A stretch of DNA of 64,000 nucleotides. Source: Halichondria panicea (taxonomy: Eukaryota > Porifera > Demospongiae > Suberitida > Halichondriidae). The first letter of the stretch is position 1, and each line of letters opens with the position of its first letter. Positions 18,481-55,180 of the stretch are shown here, piece after piece. The notes beneath the pieces were generated by a model that was not told where the DNA came from, did not search any database, and worked only from the letters and a program-made list of their open reading frames with translations. The position numbers and the translations under genes were made by a program. The DNA is taken from the NCBI RefSeq assembly GCF_963675165.1, contig NC_087392.1, positions 4,547,442-4,611,441 of the forward strand. The letters are read 5' to 3'.

Positions 18481-20851
18481 TCACGCAAAAGTGAGCCATT
18501 TCTGAGGGTTGGTGGTAGTAAGCTGAGTCAGCATACTCTTGTGCACTCCTCTCTCCGCTAGACTGGGGAGCACCACTTGGAGGAGGTGGCCATAACCATG
18601 ACCACCGTAACACGCCTGCATGGGGGTAACACATTCATAGTGAAACACAAGGAAAGGTACAGTAGAATTTGAGAATAATTATGATAACTGTATATTACGT
18701 ATACATATACTCTTAGGGGGTAGTGCCATAACTTTAGTTTGGATGGTCCAATTTTAAAATGATACTGACCTGATCATGAGTATCTGAAAGTTAGCTCTAT
18801 CACATAATAAGCTAATTTATGCTCTTGCTTCTTAAAAGAGGCTACTAACCACTCACCATCCTGTGTTTAGTGTGGATGTCTTGTGACATGAGGAGACGTG
18901 ACATGAGGAGACGATCACTAAATCCATTGTCTATGAGCAACTTGATTTTGTCCATTTTCTGAGCATCACTGGGGAAGTCCATATGCCATCGCGACTGCAA
19001 CTAATACAATATCAATAGCCACACATCTTTAATTATAAATGCACACTCAGGTACCTATATAAGTTAACTGTGCATGCTGTGAAAAGCAAATAATATTATA
19101 CAGTTCATTAGCACAGGCACATCTACAATGTACGTAGCCTATGTATCTATAGAAGTGTGAGCATATAATTATGACGTTGCTAACTGCATACGTACAATGG
19201 CTTTACAATATTACTGAACTGGTAGCTCTAATTACCTGATAGTGGGATACTTCTATTCCGAGCAAGTCATACTCTAGCCACGCCCCCCTCCTGGCCAGTG
19301 ACAATAGAGCCTCGTCCCTCAACACAGTCCGATCCATGTGACCAATCACAGTGCGGGAAATATCCGCTCCACACGACTCAAGAATGTCGAGTATGGCGAA
19401 TGGAGATGCTTCGTTAGCACCGGGATGAATCATAAGAGGAGCACCTGGACAATGACACAGTTGAAATGGGCCAAATTTAAGTTTCTGGTTATAACTATTC
19501 AAGTAAATAGTTTATGGACTCTTCCACTAATAAGCAATCATATCTGTTTGATGACATCAAATATTAGACTCGAAGCTAGATGCTACCCCATACATACAAA
19601 TCGACTTTGAAAAGAGAACAAAAATACTCACCTGTCATTTGCTGAGCTGCAGCTGCTGCCTGTAGTGAGCGTGTCTCGTGGTGTGTGAGTGGGTGTGAGC
19701 AGCCCACCTCCCCTATGAGCCCACACCTCACACCGCCCACTCCTCCGATACCCTCCATCACCTCACACACAAGATGGTCTCGCATCTGTGTGTGGGGGGA
19801 GGGTATAAAGTGGAGGAATCTCTCACATACAATATTGTATACACTGTACTTTTTTTCTAGCACCCAAGTGCCTAAAATGACCAGCATACGTACAGCTTTA
19901 TCATATTCCTCGTACGGCTAAGCCTCAAGGCATACGTACCTCTTCCACGGTCATTTTCTTGACTTCCTCTGGCATAAGACTGTCCACATAGAAGGCAGTG
20001 CCGGCTATAATGTGCACACCAGTCTGCTCTGACAGTGCAGGGAGACACTCTCTCTTCACTCTGTTAGGGAGAATGGGAATATAACAGCTAGGAGTTACAT
20101 GTAAGTTTCAAGCATAATATTCTTTCTACTGGTGGTACGGTAAATGTATAATTTTTATTACACTCCTATTATAGAACATAGGATTATAATTATTTCGACA
20201 TATTCGTTGCTGTGACTATCTCACTTAGTATAATTAGAGATCTATATCTAGTCAAATAACAGAACAGCTAGGGTCTACAGAGATGGCGTTACCTGACCCC
20301 CACTGGGGACACGTCACAGAGAGCACCTCCTCCGAGGGACTTGAACAGTGCCAGTTCAGAAGCAACTTCTTCCACATTGTCCACAAACAGATTGGACCGC
20401 ACAGCATAGCTGCAGGGGTAGGGTGGGAGAGGGAAGGAGGTGGACACAAATTGTATTCAATGCATTACTTCTATAGCCTCTATAGCCTCAATTCTCAATA
20501 CATACTGTGTATTAAATAGTGGTGTTATAATTCAGAATTATGGAGACTAGAGTGTCACCTTAATCATGGGGCAGTATCGTAGTTTAATGTTGGCTCTCAC
20601 GGAAATTGTCGTATCTTTCCCAAATTTTGTATTTGTAAGTCCAGGTCAGAGATGTCCCCCACAAGGTCCTGAAACGCAGGTCTTGGTGGTGAGAAGAGTT
20701 TGCGCAGATCCACTAATGGCTGCTCATGAGGCAGCACCATGCCCAGCTCTGAGGGATCCCTAGGACCAAGGACTGGAGGGAGGGTTATAGTATAAATGAG
20801 CACAGAGTTGTGCAGAGGCCTACCTGTCAGCACCTTGCCAGTCAAGGACAT
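18481..20851 (-). CDS. PTER: Phosphotriesterase-related protein (N-acetyltaurine hydrolase family)
   Basis: Eight exons, 5' to 3': 20851-20824, 20772-20601, 20409-20293, 20060-19940, 19785-19632, 19444-19236, 18994-18857, 18615-18481; all in phase; 357 aa against 349 in human. This amidohydrolase-superfamily TIM barrel uses two metal ions; mammalian PTER was recently shown to hydrolyse N-acetyltaurine. Visible motifs: IIAGTAFYVD, LIGEVGCSHPL, the metal-ligand histidines in MIHPGAN and IGHMDRT, the aspartate in QDIHTK, and the C-terminal YGGHGYGHLL ... NPQKWLTF. Two oddities: the N-terminal His-x-His metal motif (THEH in human) reads PHEQ, and a 15-nt tandem duplication adds an extra RLLMS just before the QDIHTK metal loop. 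Both could alter catalysis. The gene is convergent with SLC38 and co-oriented with LAMP. Confidence 0.95.
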
Positions 20852-21042
20852 TTTAACTCAGCTTAATTATACCAACAACAACAAGCTATAATTTATAGCT
20901 TGTTGTGTTGACCATCATTTCCATACTTAGTTTAGTAGCAGCATCATAAATATATATCAATTTTGTGCACAAGTAAACAGAGTGATGTAAGGGCATAAAA
21001 TGAGGAAACAGAATAATTATACACGCATAAAAACAACAACCA

Positions 21043-22936
21043 CTAGTCATCATCATAGTCAACGTTTGCAGAGAGTGGTGTGTATCTATTCGTTGACGCT
21101 TGGCGTTTTTTCCAGCAGAATTTGCAGAGCATTGCGAGCAGTACACCAGTGCTGAGTAGAGCCAGCATCCCAGCCACTATCACAGGCACAATCACAGTCC
21201 TGTCAGCAGAACACACCTCATCTGTGTGGGGAATGATAACACACAGTCTGAGTAGTACAACGTTTTAGTATTATACACATTGTACAAATGAATTTGAGCT
21301 GCCATACAATGTATTCAAAAAGTTATGATTTTCTGTAAGCTAAGAAAGAAACCTCATATTTGGAAAGAATATGCAAACTTGCCATGAAAGAACATACAAA
21401 TTTCGACCAAATACCATAGTGCCAAGGCGAAAAATGACAGATTATGTCACCAACCAAATTTGGGATTCAGGTGTTCAATGGTGTCAACATACTTCCACAC
21501 TGTACATTTGTACCTTCATCAAAATCTGTCTCACTGCTGAACTTGAATGCCTGCACACGTTGTTGACCCACGGACAGTGATACTTGAATCACTTCATCCA
21601 CATCCGAGCCAGTAAAGGGCTCGAGGGTCGTGTTGGTATTGCAAGTGTACGATGAGAGGAGGCGGAGCTCTTTTATCATCCAATCAAATAACGACGCTTG
21701 TGAAGTAACACTGACTCTCCCTGGAGTACAAGTGGAGGAAATGTGTTACTAACAGTAGTAGTATAGACACAATGTACACAATAACTCAATATGGTATTAA
21801 TTACAGCTAAGGGGATATGTTGCACAGACATTGGGTTGAAGGCAATCCTGTACATACAGGTTACCTGGCATAAATACTAACACAGCACCTTATATAATTG
21901 TAATAATACAATGCTGTATTAGAACACTGCTCTCCTCCTCCAATGTCACGAGGAATGTGTCTTACTCAAACAATGCAAAACTGCTGATAGTAGTACAATG
22001 AAGGGTTACTGTGTGTACTTACTGCCATAGTAGCCTGTTTGGCTGAGATTGGGGAAGAGCTGTTCAGTGACAGTGAAGGTGACTGTGGTGGCGTTGAACT
22101 TCCAGTGTCTGTTGCCCTCAAGCTGCGTGGGTGGGTGCGTGTGTGTGGGTATGTGTGAGCGTGTGTCATATAACACTAGAAACCTAACTTTAAGTTTGCA
22201 CTGCCATAATGTACACTCATACATACTTACTAAGGATTTCTACTACAGAGAAACTCTTTCCTCACCTCATAAAAGTCCAGGGCTATGGACATGTTCTGAT
22301 AGTCCAGCACAAGAGTGGCACTGGTAGGGTCCGCACACACAGACAGATGACAAGAGCTCGCATCCACATTAGCAAGAGCTGCTGGTCCCAGTGGCAAGAT
22401 GTAACTAGACTGTGTGTGTGTGTGCAACAATAGAGAGGAGGGTTACATGTATGCGATCTGCTTTACTGAGTATGAAAAATGCAAAAAAAGTTCCCCTTGG
22501 AATCAGGAATTCTACTACCACTTTGACTAGAACAATTAGTAAGCACATACATGTACATTGTCCATGTATGGAACACCACATTAATAGTGTTTCCAATAGC
22601 ATTTTTACTTACTTTCCCAGTTTTGGTGGTGTACTTAAACGTGAGTGTCATCATGGCCACCATACGCAGACACACATGCGTTCCACCCGTCTTAGTGTTC
22701 GTAGAGTAGAGAATGTATGTGTTTCTAGTGGCCTCGTCTGTTGGTACAAGGGCGGGTGTGATGTGTGAGGGTGTGGAGGTGGGCTGTGATGGTAAGGGAC
22801 TTGTAGATTGGTACGAACCTACAGAAAGAGAGAACAAAGTGTTGGCAGCACAATCTCAATCACACTTCAACTCACTGTTAATTGATGCTAGACAGAGTAG
22901 CAGAACTAAAGCAGTTCCCACAGTACTAGTTGCCAT
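21043..22936 (-). CDS. Lysosome-associated membrane glycoprotein (LAMP family)
   Basis: Six exons: 22936-22876, 22818-22613, 22409-22266, 22122-22023, 21720-21514, 21221-21043; in phase; 298 aa. Order of parts: signal peptide (MATSTVGTALVLLLCLASIN); a Ser/Thr/Pro-rich mucin-like stretch; one luminal LAMP domain with cysteines at THVCLRM, ASSCHLSVC and SSYTCNT plus EVCSADRT before the membrane; a membrane segment (VIVPVIVAGMLALLSTGVLL); and a basic cytosolic tail. Landmarks YILPLGPAALAN, TEQLFPNLS and VQAFKF match LAMP1/LAMP2. The tail contains YTPL, a Y-x-x-hydrophobic sorting signal as in LAMPs, but it continues to an acidic DYDDD end rather than stopping at the motif. Several N-x-S/T sites. 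It cannot be assigned to LAMP1, LAMP2 or LAMP3/CD68; the single domain is closer in plan to the latter. Confidence 0.86.
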
Positions 22937-23091
22937 ACTGTCCTCTTTAGCTGTCTGGTACCGACTCAATCACCCAGCTAGGCCAGCTAAGTTTTTTTTT
23001 ACGTGCAACAGTATTATTGTTTAATCGAGTACAAAGTTCAATGAAATTGTTATGTATGAATGACCTTTGTACTCTGAACCTTAAACCCACA
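22937..23091. promoter_or_regulatory. Putative bidirectional promoter, LAMP / HTATSF1
   Basis: Divergent starts at 22936 (minus) and 23092 (plus) leave 155 bp. No TATA box was recognised. Inferred from layout. Confidence 0.5.
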
Positions 23092-24547
23092 ATGGAGTCT
23101 ACAGAAGGGAATGACTTTGACTATCAACTGCAGGCAGAGCAGCAATACGGCAGCAGCATTGCAGCTCAGCAGCTCACAACAGGGACCACTTATACAGACC
23201 CTCAAGATGGCACCATCTACGAGTGGGATGCACAAAAAAAAGGCTGGTTTCCTAAGGTGCAACACTAGTTATGATCTAGCTAGACACCTAGTGGAGTTCT
23301 TTAATAGTGTGATGTGTGAGCTAAGTGGATCAGCCCACTCCATCTATTGGAGCCCTTTAGTGTGATGTGTGCTAAGTGGAGCTTATCATTTAACCTATTC
23401 CCTTGGATACTACAGATTGACGACAACTTCCTAGCCTCGTATCAAGCTAGTTACGGAATCAACACTGAGAGCACAGCGACCGAAACAAGTGAAAAAGAAC
23501 AGGTATTATATTGAGCAAGCTAGGTATAAAAAGGTCCCTTTATGTGTCTCTTTTTATCCAGACTACCACCTCTGAGGAAGCCCCTCCCCCTGCTACTGCC
23601 GACCCCTCACTGACACCTGGGACCAGTACTGACCAATCAGTGAGTACACGCTTTATTGCAGCAGCTGCTGTAGCTAATTATATCCTCCTCACTATAGAGT
23701 CTGGAGGAACCCGGTCAGAAGAAGAAGAAACCAAATGAAAAGGAAAGTAAGTTTTGTACAATCTGAGCTTGTGTGTCAGAGAAATAAAACAACCATCCTC
23801 TAAATAAATGTGTGGATTTTGTAAGCCTCGTTAAGATCTGGTAAATTAGATCTGGTAAATTATATGCTGTTTCCGTAAGCTCTGATCTAGGATCAGAGTG
23901 ATGATTCGAGCTTTTTGATTGCAGCCCCGAGTTGGTTTGAGATTGATGAGCAACGCAACTCCAATGTCTATGTCTCCGGACTACCCACTGACATCACAGA
24001 AGAGGAGTTTGCCAAGCTCATGTCCAAGTACGGTATCGTCATGGAGACCGAGGAAGGTGTGTGAGGGGCATATGTGTGAGGGGCATATGTACTGTACACA
24101 CTCTAACTTCTGCCGCTGTAGGCACTCCCAAGCTGAAGCTTTACAGGGATAAAGATGGCCACCTGAAGGGAGACGCGCTCTGCTGCTATCTCAAGGTACT
24201 GCTGAACAAATTCAGTTAATCCCAGTGTGCAGTAAAATTTAGTAGCTCTTTAATAGAATCTTTAACTCTTCTGAAAAGCATGGGCTACGTATAATTTTTG
24301 CCGAAAAATTAGCCTGTTTGGATAGCTATATTCGAGTGCCCATAACTTTAGTTGGGATTGTCCAATGGAAAATGTTGCTTAAATCTGACTTGCAATTTTC
24401 ATGCCAGCCACTTAAGTACAATATTGTTTTTTCCTGGCACAGGTTGAGTCGGTGAAGCTGGCTATTCAGTTGCTTAACGACAGTATGTACAGAGATCATA
24501 AGATCAGGGTGGATAAGGTGTGTGTAGTGTGGAGTGTGGTTACGGTG

Positions 24548-24596
<49 letters not shown>

Positions 24597-27151
24597 GAGT
24601 GTGTGGTATGTGTGGTATTTCCGTAGGCTCAGTTTCAAATGAAGGGTACCTATGATCCGTCTCTGAAGAAAAAGAAAAAGAACATTAAAAAGAAAGGGAA
24701 ACAGCAACAAAAGTAAGTGTCACTGTCGCTCCGTCTGTACTGTCTGTGTGTGCCTACATTATTTAATTGTCCAGGTATAATGCATCTAAGTGTTTTCTTC
24801 ATTAATTTGAATGGCCATAACTTTGTTTTGGATGGTCTCCAATTTCAACGATATTACGATAATTAATATGAAAGCTCACAATCACATATGTAGCTTTAGT
24901 TGCTGAGTTTAGCTCACTACTTTTTAGGTTAGGGTTAGGGTTAGGGTTAGTCCCATGATTTTTTTTTCGAAATTGGGTCCAATTGATTTAAACCTACCAT
25001 TTTATAGAGTTATCGTTAGCTCTCAGAAAATCAATGAAAATGGGGTCTCCAAACTCAACTAATAAAACCCCAAAACAAAACAATTTGTATCAACATTAAT
25101 TTATATAATTATACTACATATAAGTTATGGTCATTCGAAGATGGCAACAGTACAATGTCATGTATGTATGTGATCAGGATCATACGGTGCTCCTGATGTT
25201 GTACACCCTCATTAGCTGCTATACAGAGCCTTGATTAATGCCCCCTCTCAGGATGCTCGATTGGAGAGAACGGAAGAAAGATGGCCTGATAAGAAACAAG
25301 TGTGAGAGGATTGTCATCTTCAAGAGATTATTTGACCCCAAAGAATTTGAAGTGGGTATCCTAACACACTGTAGCAGGAGCCTTAAGACCTATTCATTTG
25401 TCTGCATGTGTGTCTAAGTTTTGCAAGCTTTATACTGTTGAAGTGTACACACAGTGCAGGCATTAGTTCTGCTGTTCTAGTATACATGTAGAAGATACAT
25501 ACATCACCAGAGTGCTCACACAACACTGACTATTACTCCCACCCACCCCCTATCAGGAAGACCCCACCCTCATCACTGATATCCGCTCTGACTTGAGGGA
25601 GGAGTGTGAAAAGTTTGGAATTGTTAAAAAGATCATGGTCTTTGATGTAAGTGAACATGTTTGTCATAATAATTATAAGAACCTGCAACCTTGACTATTA
25701 GTGATGTCTTAACCATGTATACTACATGTGTAGACTCTACCTGTACCCTGTACCTATGCTAAGGAGATACCGTATGAATGTGTTGCGAGCATCAAGCATT
25801 GCAAACTTTGCGAGTGTATCACTTTGGAAAAATAGAATCAGAAAACCTAGTACTGGTAATTTGTACACTCTCTGCCAAAATGCAATAGTTATGGTCAATT
25901 TTTTTGGTGATTTTGCAAAGGTTTTTCACCAACAAGTAATACGGTATAACTGTACATGTATTACCCCACCCCACACACACACATCCCCACCCTCCTCACA
26001 CACCACCCACACACCACACAGAGACATCCTGATGGAGTGGTGTCGATGGCCTTCAAGGATTTCGAGGCTGCAGACTTGTGTGTTACTAAGATGAACAATC
26101 GTTGGTATGCAGGGAAGCAGCTGGAGGTGGCTCACTGGGACGGCCTCATGGACTTTCAGGTACATCTCTTCTGTTCTAAACAACAATTTCAACTGTTAAT
26201 TCTAAACAGAAACTCCTCTTAATGAATTAGCCTGGCATGCTTTAATTAGACTGAGTGCATTTTGTACATGTATAACCATTGTGTGTGTGTGTGTATGCTT
26301 TCTTCAATATTGTGATTTTGTTTCAACAAAGTTTTTGTGTGTAGCTATTAGTCTGTGTTCTAGTTGCTCCCCTATAACCACCCGCCCCCTCCATTCCTCC
26401 ATATTATAACCACCTGCCCCCTCCATCCCTCCATATTATAACTACCCGCCCCCTCCATATTATAACCACCTGCCCCCTCCCTCACCAGGTGGAGGAGACG
26501 GACAAGGAGAGAGAGGAGAGGATCTCTAACTGGGAGAAGTTCCTAGAGGTTGGGGAGGTCAAGGTGCAGGAAGTCAAGGTTGAAGAGGTATATACGGAGT
26601 TTGTTAGTTACGTAGGTACATGCAGTACATAGGTATAGTATACGTAACTGGTGATGGGGGGGCCGGGTAGTACAGCTGATATATAGAACTCCGGTCCTGC
26701 ATATATATATTTGGTACATACTGATAGTGTGCGGTATGCATACCATGTACATGCACTGCATTATCACTAAAAATAATTATATATGTATATATACGTACTT
26801 GACATTATACGTTCGTGTCTATATAATTGTGTATGTACGTAATACAGTGGAACCTCTGCATGTTAACAACCACCTCCGAATAAAGGCCAGTTGCTATAAA
26901 AAATTGTAACGGCCAGGCACCAGGGCCAGGTCCCAAATGAACAGTTTGTGTACAAAACAACCTCTCAACAAAGGCCACCTCTGTATATAAAGGCCAAAAC
27001 ATAATTGTTCCCCAAAGGTGTCCGTTATAGAGGGGTTCCACGTACTTGTATATAGTTTAATTTGACATTATACGTTCGTGTCTATATAATTATGTGTACG
27101 TATGTACGTAAGCTGCATATTCTCATTATTTGTTTTCTGCAGACTTTCTAA
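23092..27151 (+). CDS. HTATSF1: HTATSF1/CUS2-type U2 snRNP-associated splicing factor
   Basis: Thirteen exons: 23092-23256, 23416-23502, 23562-23639, 23698-23746, 23925-24056, 24122-24195, 24443-24517, 24627-24712, 25252-25351, 25557-25646, 26022-26159, 26489-26587, 27143-27151; all in phase; 393 aa. HTATSF1 binds SF3B1 and helps U2 snRNP assembly in the nucleus. Visible parts: the N-terminal TYTDPQDGTIYEWDAQKKGW motif; RRM1 (VYVSGLPTDITEEEF ... GDALCCYLK); a Lys-rich linker; a second, UHM-type RRM (ERIVIFKRLFDPKEF ... MAFKDFEAADLC) with the R-x-aromatic loop as RWY; and the trailing VEETDKEREERISNW. The human protein (755 aa) has a long acidic C-terminal tail; here only about 30 residues follow the UHM, as in yeast Cus2. 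The last coding exon is 9 nt (Thr-Phe-stop). An in-frame ATG lies upstream at 23017, but similarity begins after 23092. Confidence 0.95.
24552..24595. repeat. (GT)n microsatellite in HTATSF1 intron 7
   Basis: About 22 GT units shortly after the donor at 24517. Confidence 0.9.
24924..24950 (+). repeat. Interstitial telomere-type repeat (TTAGGG)n
   Basis: Four to five TTAGGG units in HTATSF1 intron 8, inside an AT-rich repeat-like stretch. Confidence 0.85.
25768..25946. mobile_element. MITE family II, copy 2
   Basis: Ends TACCGTAT and AGTAATACGGTA; shares TTGCGAGCATCAA and CAAAGGTTTTTCACCA with the TFB1M copy. About 180 bp, in HTATSF1 intron 10. Confidence 0.75.
26365..26488 (+). repeat. ~30-bp minisatellite ending at a splice acceptor
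   Basis: Four units of TATAACCACCTGCCCCCTCC type lead into the CTCACCAG acceptor of HTATSF1 exon 12. Confidence 0.85.
26845..27042. mobile_element. Repeat family VI, copy 1 (CAGTGGAACC ends)
   Basis: The left end CAGTGGAACCTCT and the inverted right end CGTGGAACCCCTCT bracket a sequence with AACCTCTCAACAAAGGCCAC. Related copies lie at 41394-41533 and 51050-51160. In the last HTATSF1 intron. Confidence 0.7.
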
Positions 27152-27648
27152 TGTGATCGAGTTGCCATGGACACAGTGACTCCTCAAACTGTACAATCTC
27201 ATGCACTGTGGATGTATCATTATAATAGCAGCTGCTGATTACATTAATTGGTGTGCGAGTCTTATATAATTGATCATTCTTTTTACACAGTATAAGTAGT
27301 AATTATAGATCTATGTCAATTGTACCATAATTATGGCGTTGTAAAGACACGTTAAATCTACAAGTCAATAATTATATAGCTAGCTATAGAGGGCTGATTT
27401 TCACATGGTGGAAATGTAACTTACGAAATTATTCTACAATAGGTTCAACGATCCTGTTGAGCTGTATACACGAATTAAAATACAAAATAATGGCCAGCTG
27501 GCATGGGTATATATACGTCATACGAAAATAATCACCCGCTAACGGTCAAATTAAGCTAACTAATTAATAATGGCTAAAATAAACAAAAAAATAAACAAAA
27601 AACAATAAATAGTTCTGAATCCTACGTAAAACACTTCTAATTGTTGGG

Positions 27649-52252
<24,604 letters not shown>

Positions 52253-52558
52253 CCTAGAGCCTAAATGCGCTAGAGGCTCTTGTAGGTCACAGCTCTTGCT
52301 CCAGACAATAGTAGCTAGTATACTAGCTAGCTAGCTGAACAATGTTTGGCTGATATTCACAGCTAGCTAGCACACATTAGGCCCCTCGCATTAGGCCTGG
52401 CCCTAGGGTAGATCTAACAAGACCCTCCCTCTTCCGATCACCAGGCCGATTCCTCTCTAATGTAACGCTGCAACAACGGTCTAACCGTAACAGTAATGTG
52501 TTAGTTCTACCGACGATCTTTACCCAGATTTCATAACGGTTAGAAAAAATAATATTAA
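52253..52558. promoter_or_regulatory. Putative bidirectional promoter, MYO6 / CRYL1
   Basis: The divergent starts at 52252 and 52559 leave 306 bp. No clear TATA box; AGCTAGCTAG palindromes at 52321-52336 and 52360-52370. Inferred from layout. Confidence 0.45.
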
Positions 52559-55180
52559 ATGGCTGAGTCTCCTGCAGTGAAGAAGGCACGGACTGATGCA
52601 GGCAAGGTCACTGTCATTGGGAGGTATGTTGCACTTATACTGATCAGCCTCTTACCTCTTACCTCTCTGCAGTGGCCTCATTGGAAGGTGCTGGGCTTCA
52701 GTGAGTCAGTGTATTTAGATGTGCAATATTGTAGCAGGTAGCTGTGTAAGTGGACCCATTGTAATACTATACTAAGCTCTGCCTAAACACTGAGTCTCCC
52801 TGACTTAATTTTAACTGCTCACGATTATTTATTTGCAATAAAGTATTTTGTCTATTTTTATGTACGTGTGCTTGCATGTTACCAGTGCCTCCAATCAATT
52901 GCTAGCTATTGCTTCTTGTTTGCAGTTGTTTGTACGAGGTGGTTACACTGTCATCCTTTACGACATCAGTGATGAGCAGTTACAGGGAGCGCTAGTGTCC
53001 ATTGGAAAACAGCTGGTCCAGCTGGAGGGGGAGGGGCTACTGAGGGCAGGACAAACTGGAGAGGAGCTACTTAAGAGTGTCTCTGTGTCTAGTAATTTGA
53101 GTGAGGCAATGGAGGGAGCGATCTATGTGCAGGTGAGAGAGAGCTGTCTACACGTACTATACCGTATAGAGGGTATATTTCGAGGGTATAAATGTTCGTG
53201 GTTTTCACGGATTAGGCATGAACCGCGAACATTTATAACCGCGAATTTAATATTCATGCATGCATGCTGCAAAAAAGGCGCTATTCCACGAAAATTAAAT
53301 CCGTGAAAACTTTTCTAAAGGCACATCCGCGAAAATTTATACCCTCGAAATATACCCGCTATACGGTACTCTGACTGTCTGGAGTGCATGTTTATACCGT
53401 AAGCGGGTATAAACATTCTAATTATAGAACCAGCCTCGGTTAGGACGCTCTCTTTTAAAATGCCATTATACTACCATAATAATTATAAGATCAATTTTGT
53501 TCGTACATTGTTTCTAGAAAAAAATTTTACTGGTTCTATAATTAGAACGATTATGGTATACTGTATAGCAGATATAATTATTTCGAGGGTATAAACTTTC
53601 GCAGATTGACCGTTAGAAAGGTTTTCGCAGATTTAATTTTCGCGGAATAGCAGCCTTTCTGCAGCATGCATGCGATATTAAATTCGTGGGTATAAATGTT
53701 TGCGGTACATGCTTGATCAGCGAAAACCGCGAACATAATTATACCCTATATATACCCTTGAAATATACACACTATACGTTACGTAATCCTGCAATACTTA
53801 ATTGGTTATGGTATAGCACAAAATTTCAGCTAAAACGCTAAAAGCCTGTTACAACACTCAGCAACCTGCAAGCTACGTGTGTACGTGTACAAGCCATTGC
53901 TTAATGGTTGCTATAGTAGTTATGCAGCTAGTTGACTGTGCCCACCTTGCAGGAGTGTGTGCCTGAGAATGTTGATCTCAAGAAAAAGGTGTTTGAGCAG
54001 TTGGATGCTCTGGCTGATGACGAGGTCATCCTTGCCAGCTCCACCTCTTGTATCATGCCCTCCCTCTTTACAGCTGACCTCAAACACAAGACTCAGTGCA
54101 TCGTCGCCCATCCTGTGAGTGCAGCTGTACAACTCTTGACTATAATTATATTGGTTGAGGATACAGTTGAGCTAGAATTATTTTATTGATATTGCACAGA
54201 TTTCGGAAAGCTTATGGTCTACTCTAAATAGACAAACTACACTGTAAGTGACTCTTTTCAAATTGCCCAATTTGTGTATGCAACTCATTAACTTTGCATG
54301 ATATATTTTATCTGTTCTGATAATTGTTATTTTCATACTTATGAATCCCCTCCTCCTCAGATCAACCCTCCCCAATATATTCCACTGGTGGAGGTGATCC
54401 CAGCTTCCTGGACCGACCCCGCTATCGTTACGACAACAGTAGAGATCTTGAAGGGGATTGGTCAGGCTCCAGTTGTGGCTAAGAAGGAGATCAATGGCTT
54501 CATTGTCAACAGGCTGCAATATGCCCTCATCATGGAGGCATGGAGACTGGTAGAGGTGGGCACACTTACAAGTGACGCCTTTGCTGTTAAATCAACGTTG
54601 TTTTGTACCACTAAATGTTTTGTTCGTGTACCAGTGATGTCCCCAGAAGTGGTGGCTATTTCAATCCCCTTGAACTCAATTCAACATAATTATAATAAAA
54701 TAGGCCTAGGAGGCGGTTTAGTACCAACCACCACCAACCAGTGTGGGCACATCCCTGATGTAGCTTATCTGTTTCAACACATTTGTATTGCTTCAGTAAG
54801 TGTGAATCTTCTCTCTCATGGACACACAGGATGGTGTGGTGTCCCCTGAAGATGTGGACACTGCCATCTCCCATGGCCTCGGATTGCGATACTCTTTCAT
54901 GGGACCGTTTGAAACCATGCACCTCAATGCCACCGGTATGCAAGACTACTGTCAGAAATACGGGGAGAATATAGTGAACGTGTGTGAGAGTCAAGGGTCG
55001 CCCAGGCCTCTGGCTGGAGACACTCTTGGGCTGGTGAGTGAGGTAATGGAGAGGAGGATACCATTGGAGCTGCTGGGAGCTAGGAGGAGTTGGAGGGATG
55101 AGAGACTTGCGGCATTGGCTATACACACACGAGGGATGCAGGAGAAGGAGAACACTAGCTCTAGTAACAGTGATGTTTAG
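52559..55180 (+). CDS. CRYL1: Lambda-crystallin homolog / L-gulonate 3-dehydrogenase
   Basis: Six exons: 52559-52623, 52673-52700 (28 nt), 52926-53132, 53953-54114, 54361-54555, 54830-55180; in phase; 335 aa against 319 in human. A 3-hydroxyacyl-CoA-dehydrogenase-family enzyme that oxidises L-gulonate with NAD in the uronate cycle, in the cytosol. Visible: the Rossmann GSGLIG spread over exons 1-2, YDIS at the end of beta-2, [14 protein letters not shown], the SSTSCIMPS and [16 protein letters not shown] catalytic segments (catalytic His in AHP, Glu in PLVEV), [20 protein letters not shown], then the helical C-terminal domain [19 protein letters not shown] and [11 protein letters not shown]. 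Intron 3 contains two MITE copies in opposite orientation. AATAAA at 55262-55267. Confidence 0.95.
53160..53368. mobile_element. MITE family I, copy 2 (opposite orientation)
   Basis: Begins TACCGTATAGAGGGTATATT and ends AATATACCCGCTATACGGTA. Its interior is the reverse complement of the MYO6 copy at 43018. In CRYL1 intron 3. Confidence 0.9.
53557..53783. mobile_element. MITE family I, copy 3 (diverged)
   Basis: TATTTCGAGGGTATAAAC near the left and AAATATACACACTATACG at the right; GCAGCATGCATGC and CAGCGAAAACCGCGAAC are shared with copies 1 and 2. In CRYL1 intron 3, 190 bp from copy 2. Confidence 0.8.
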
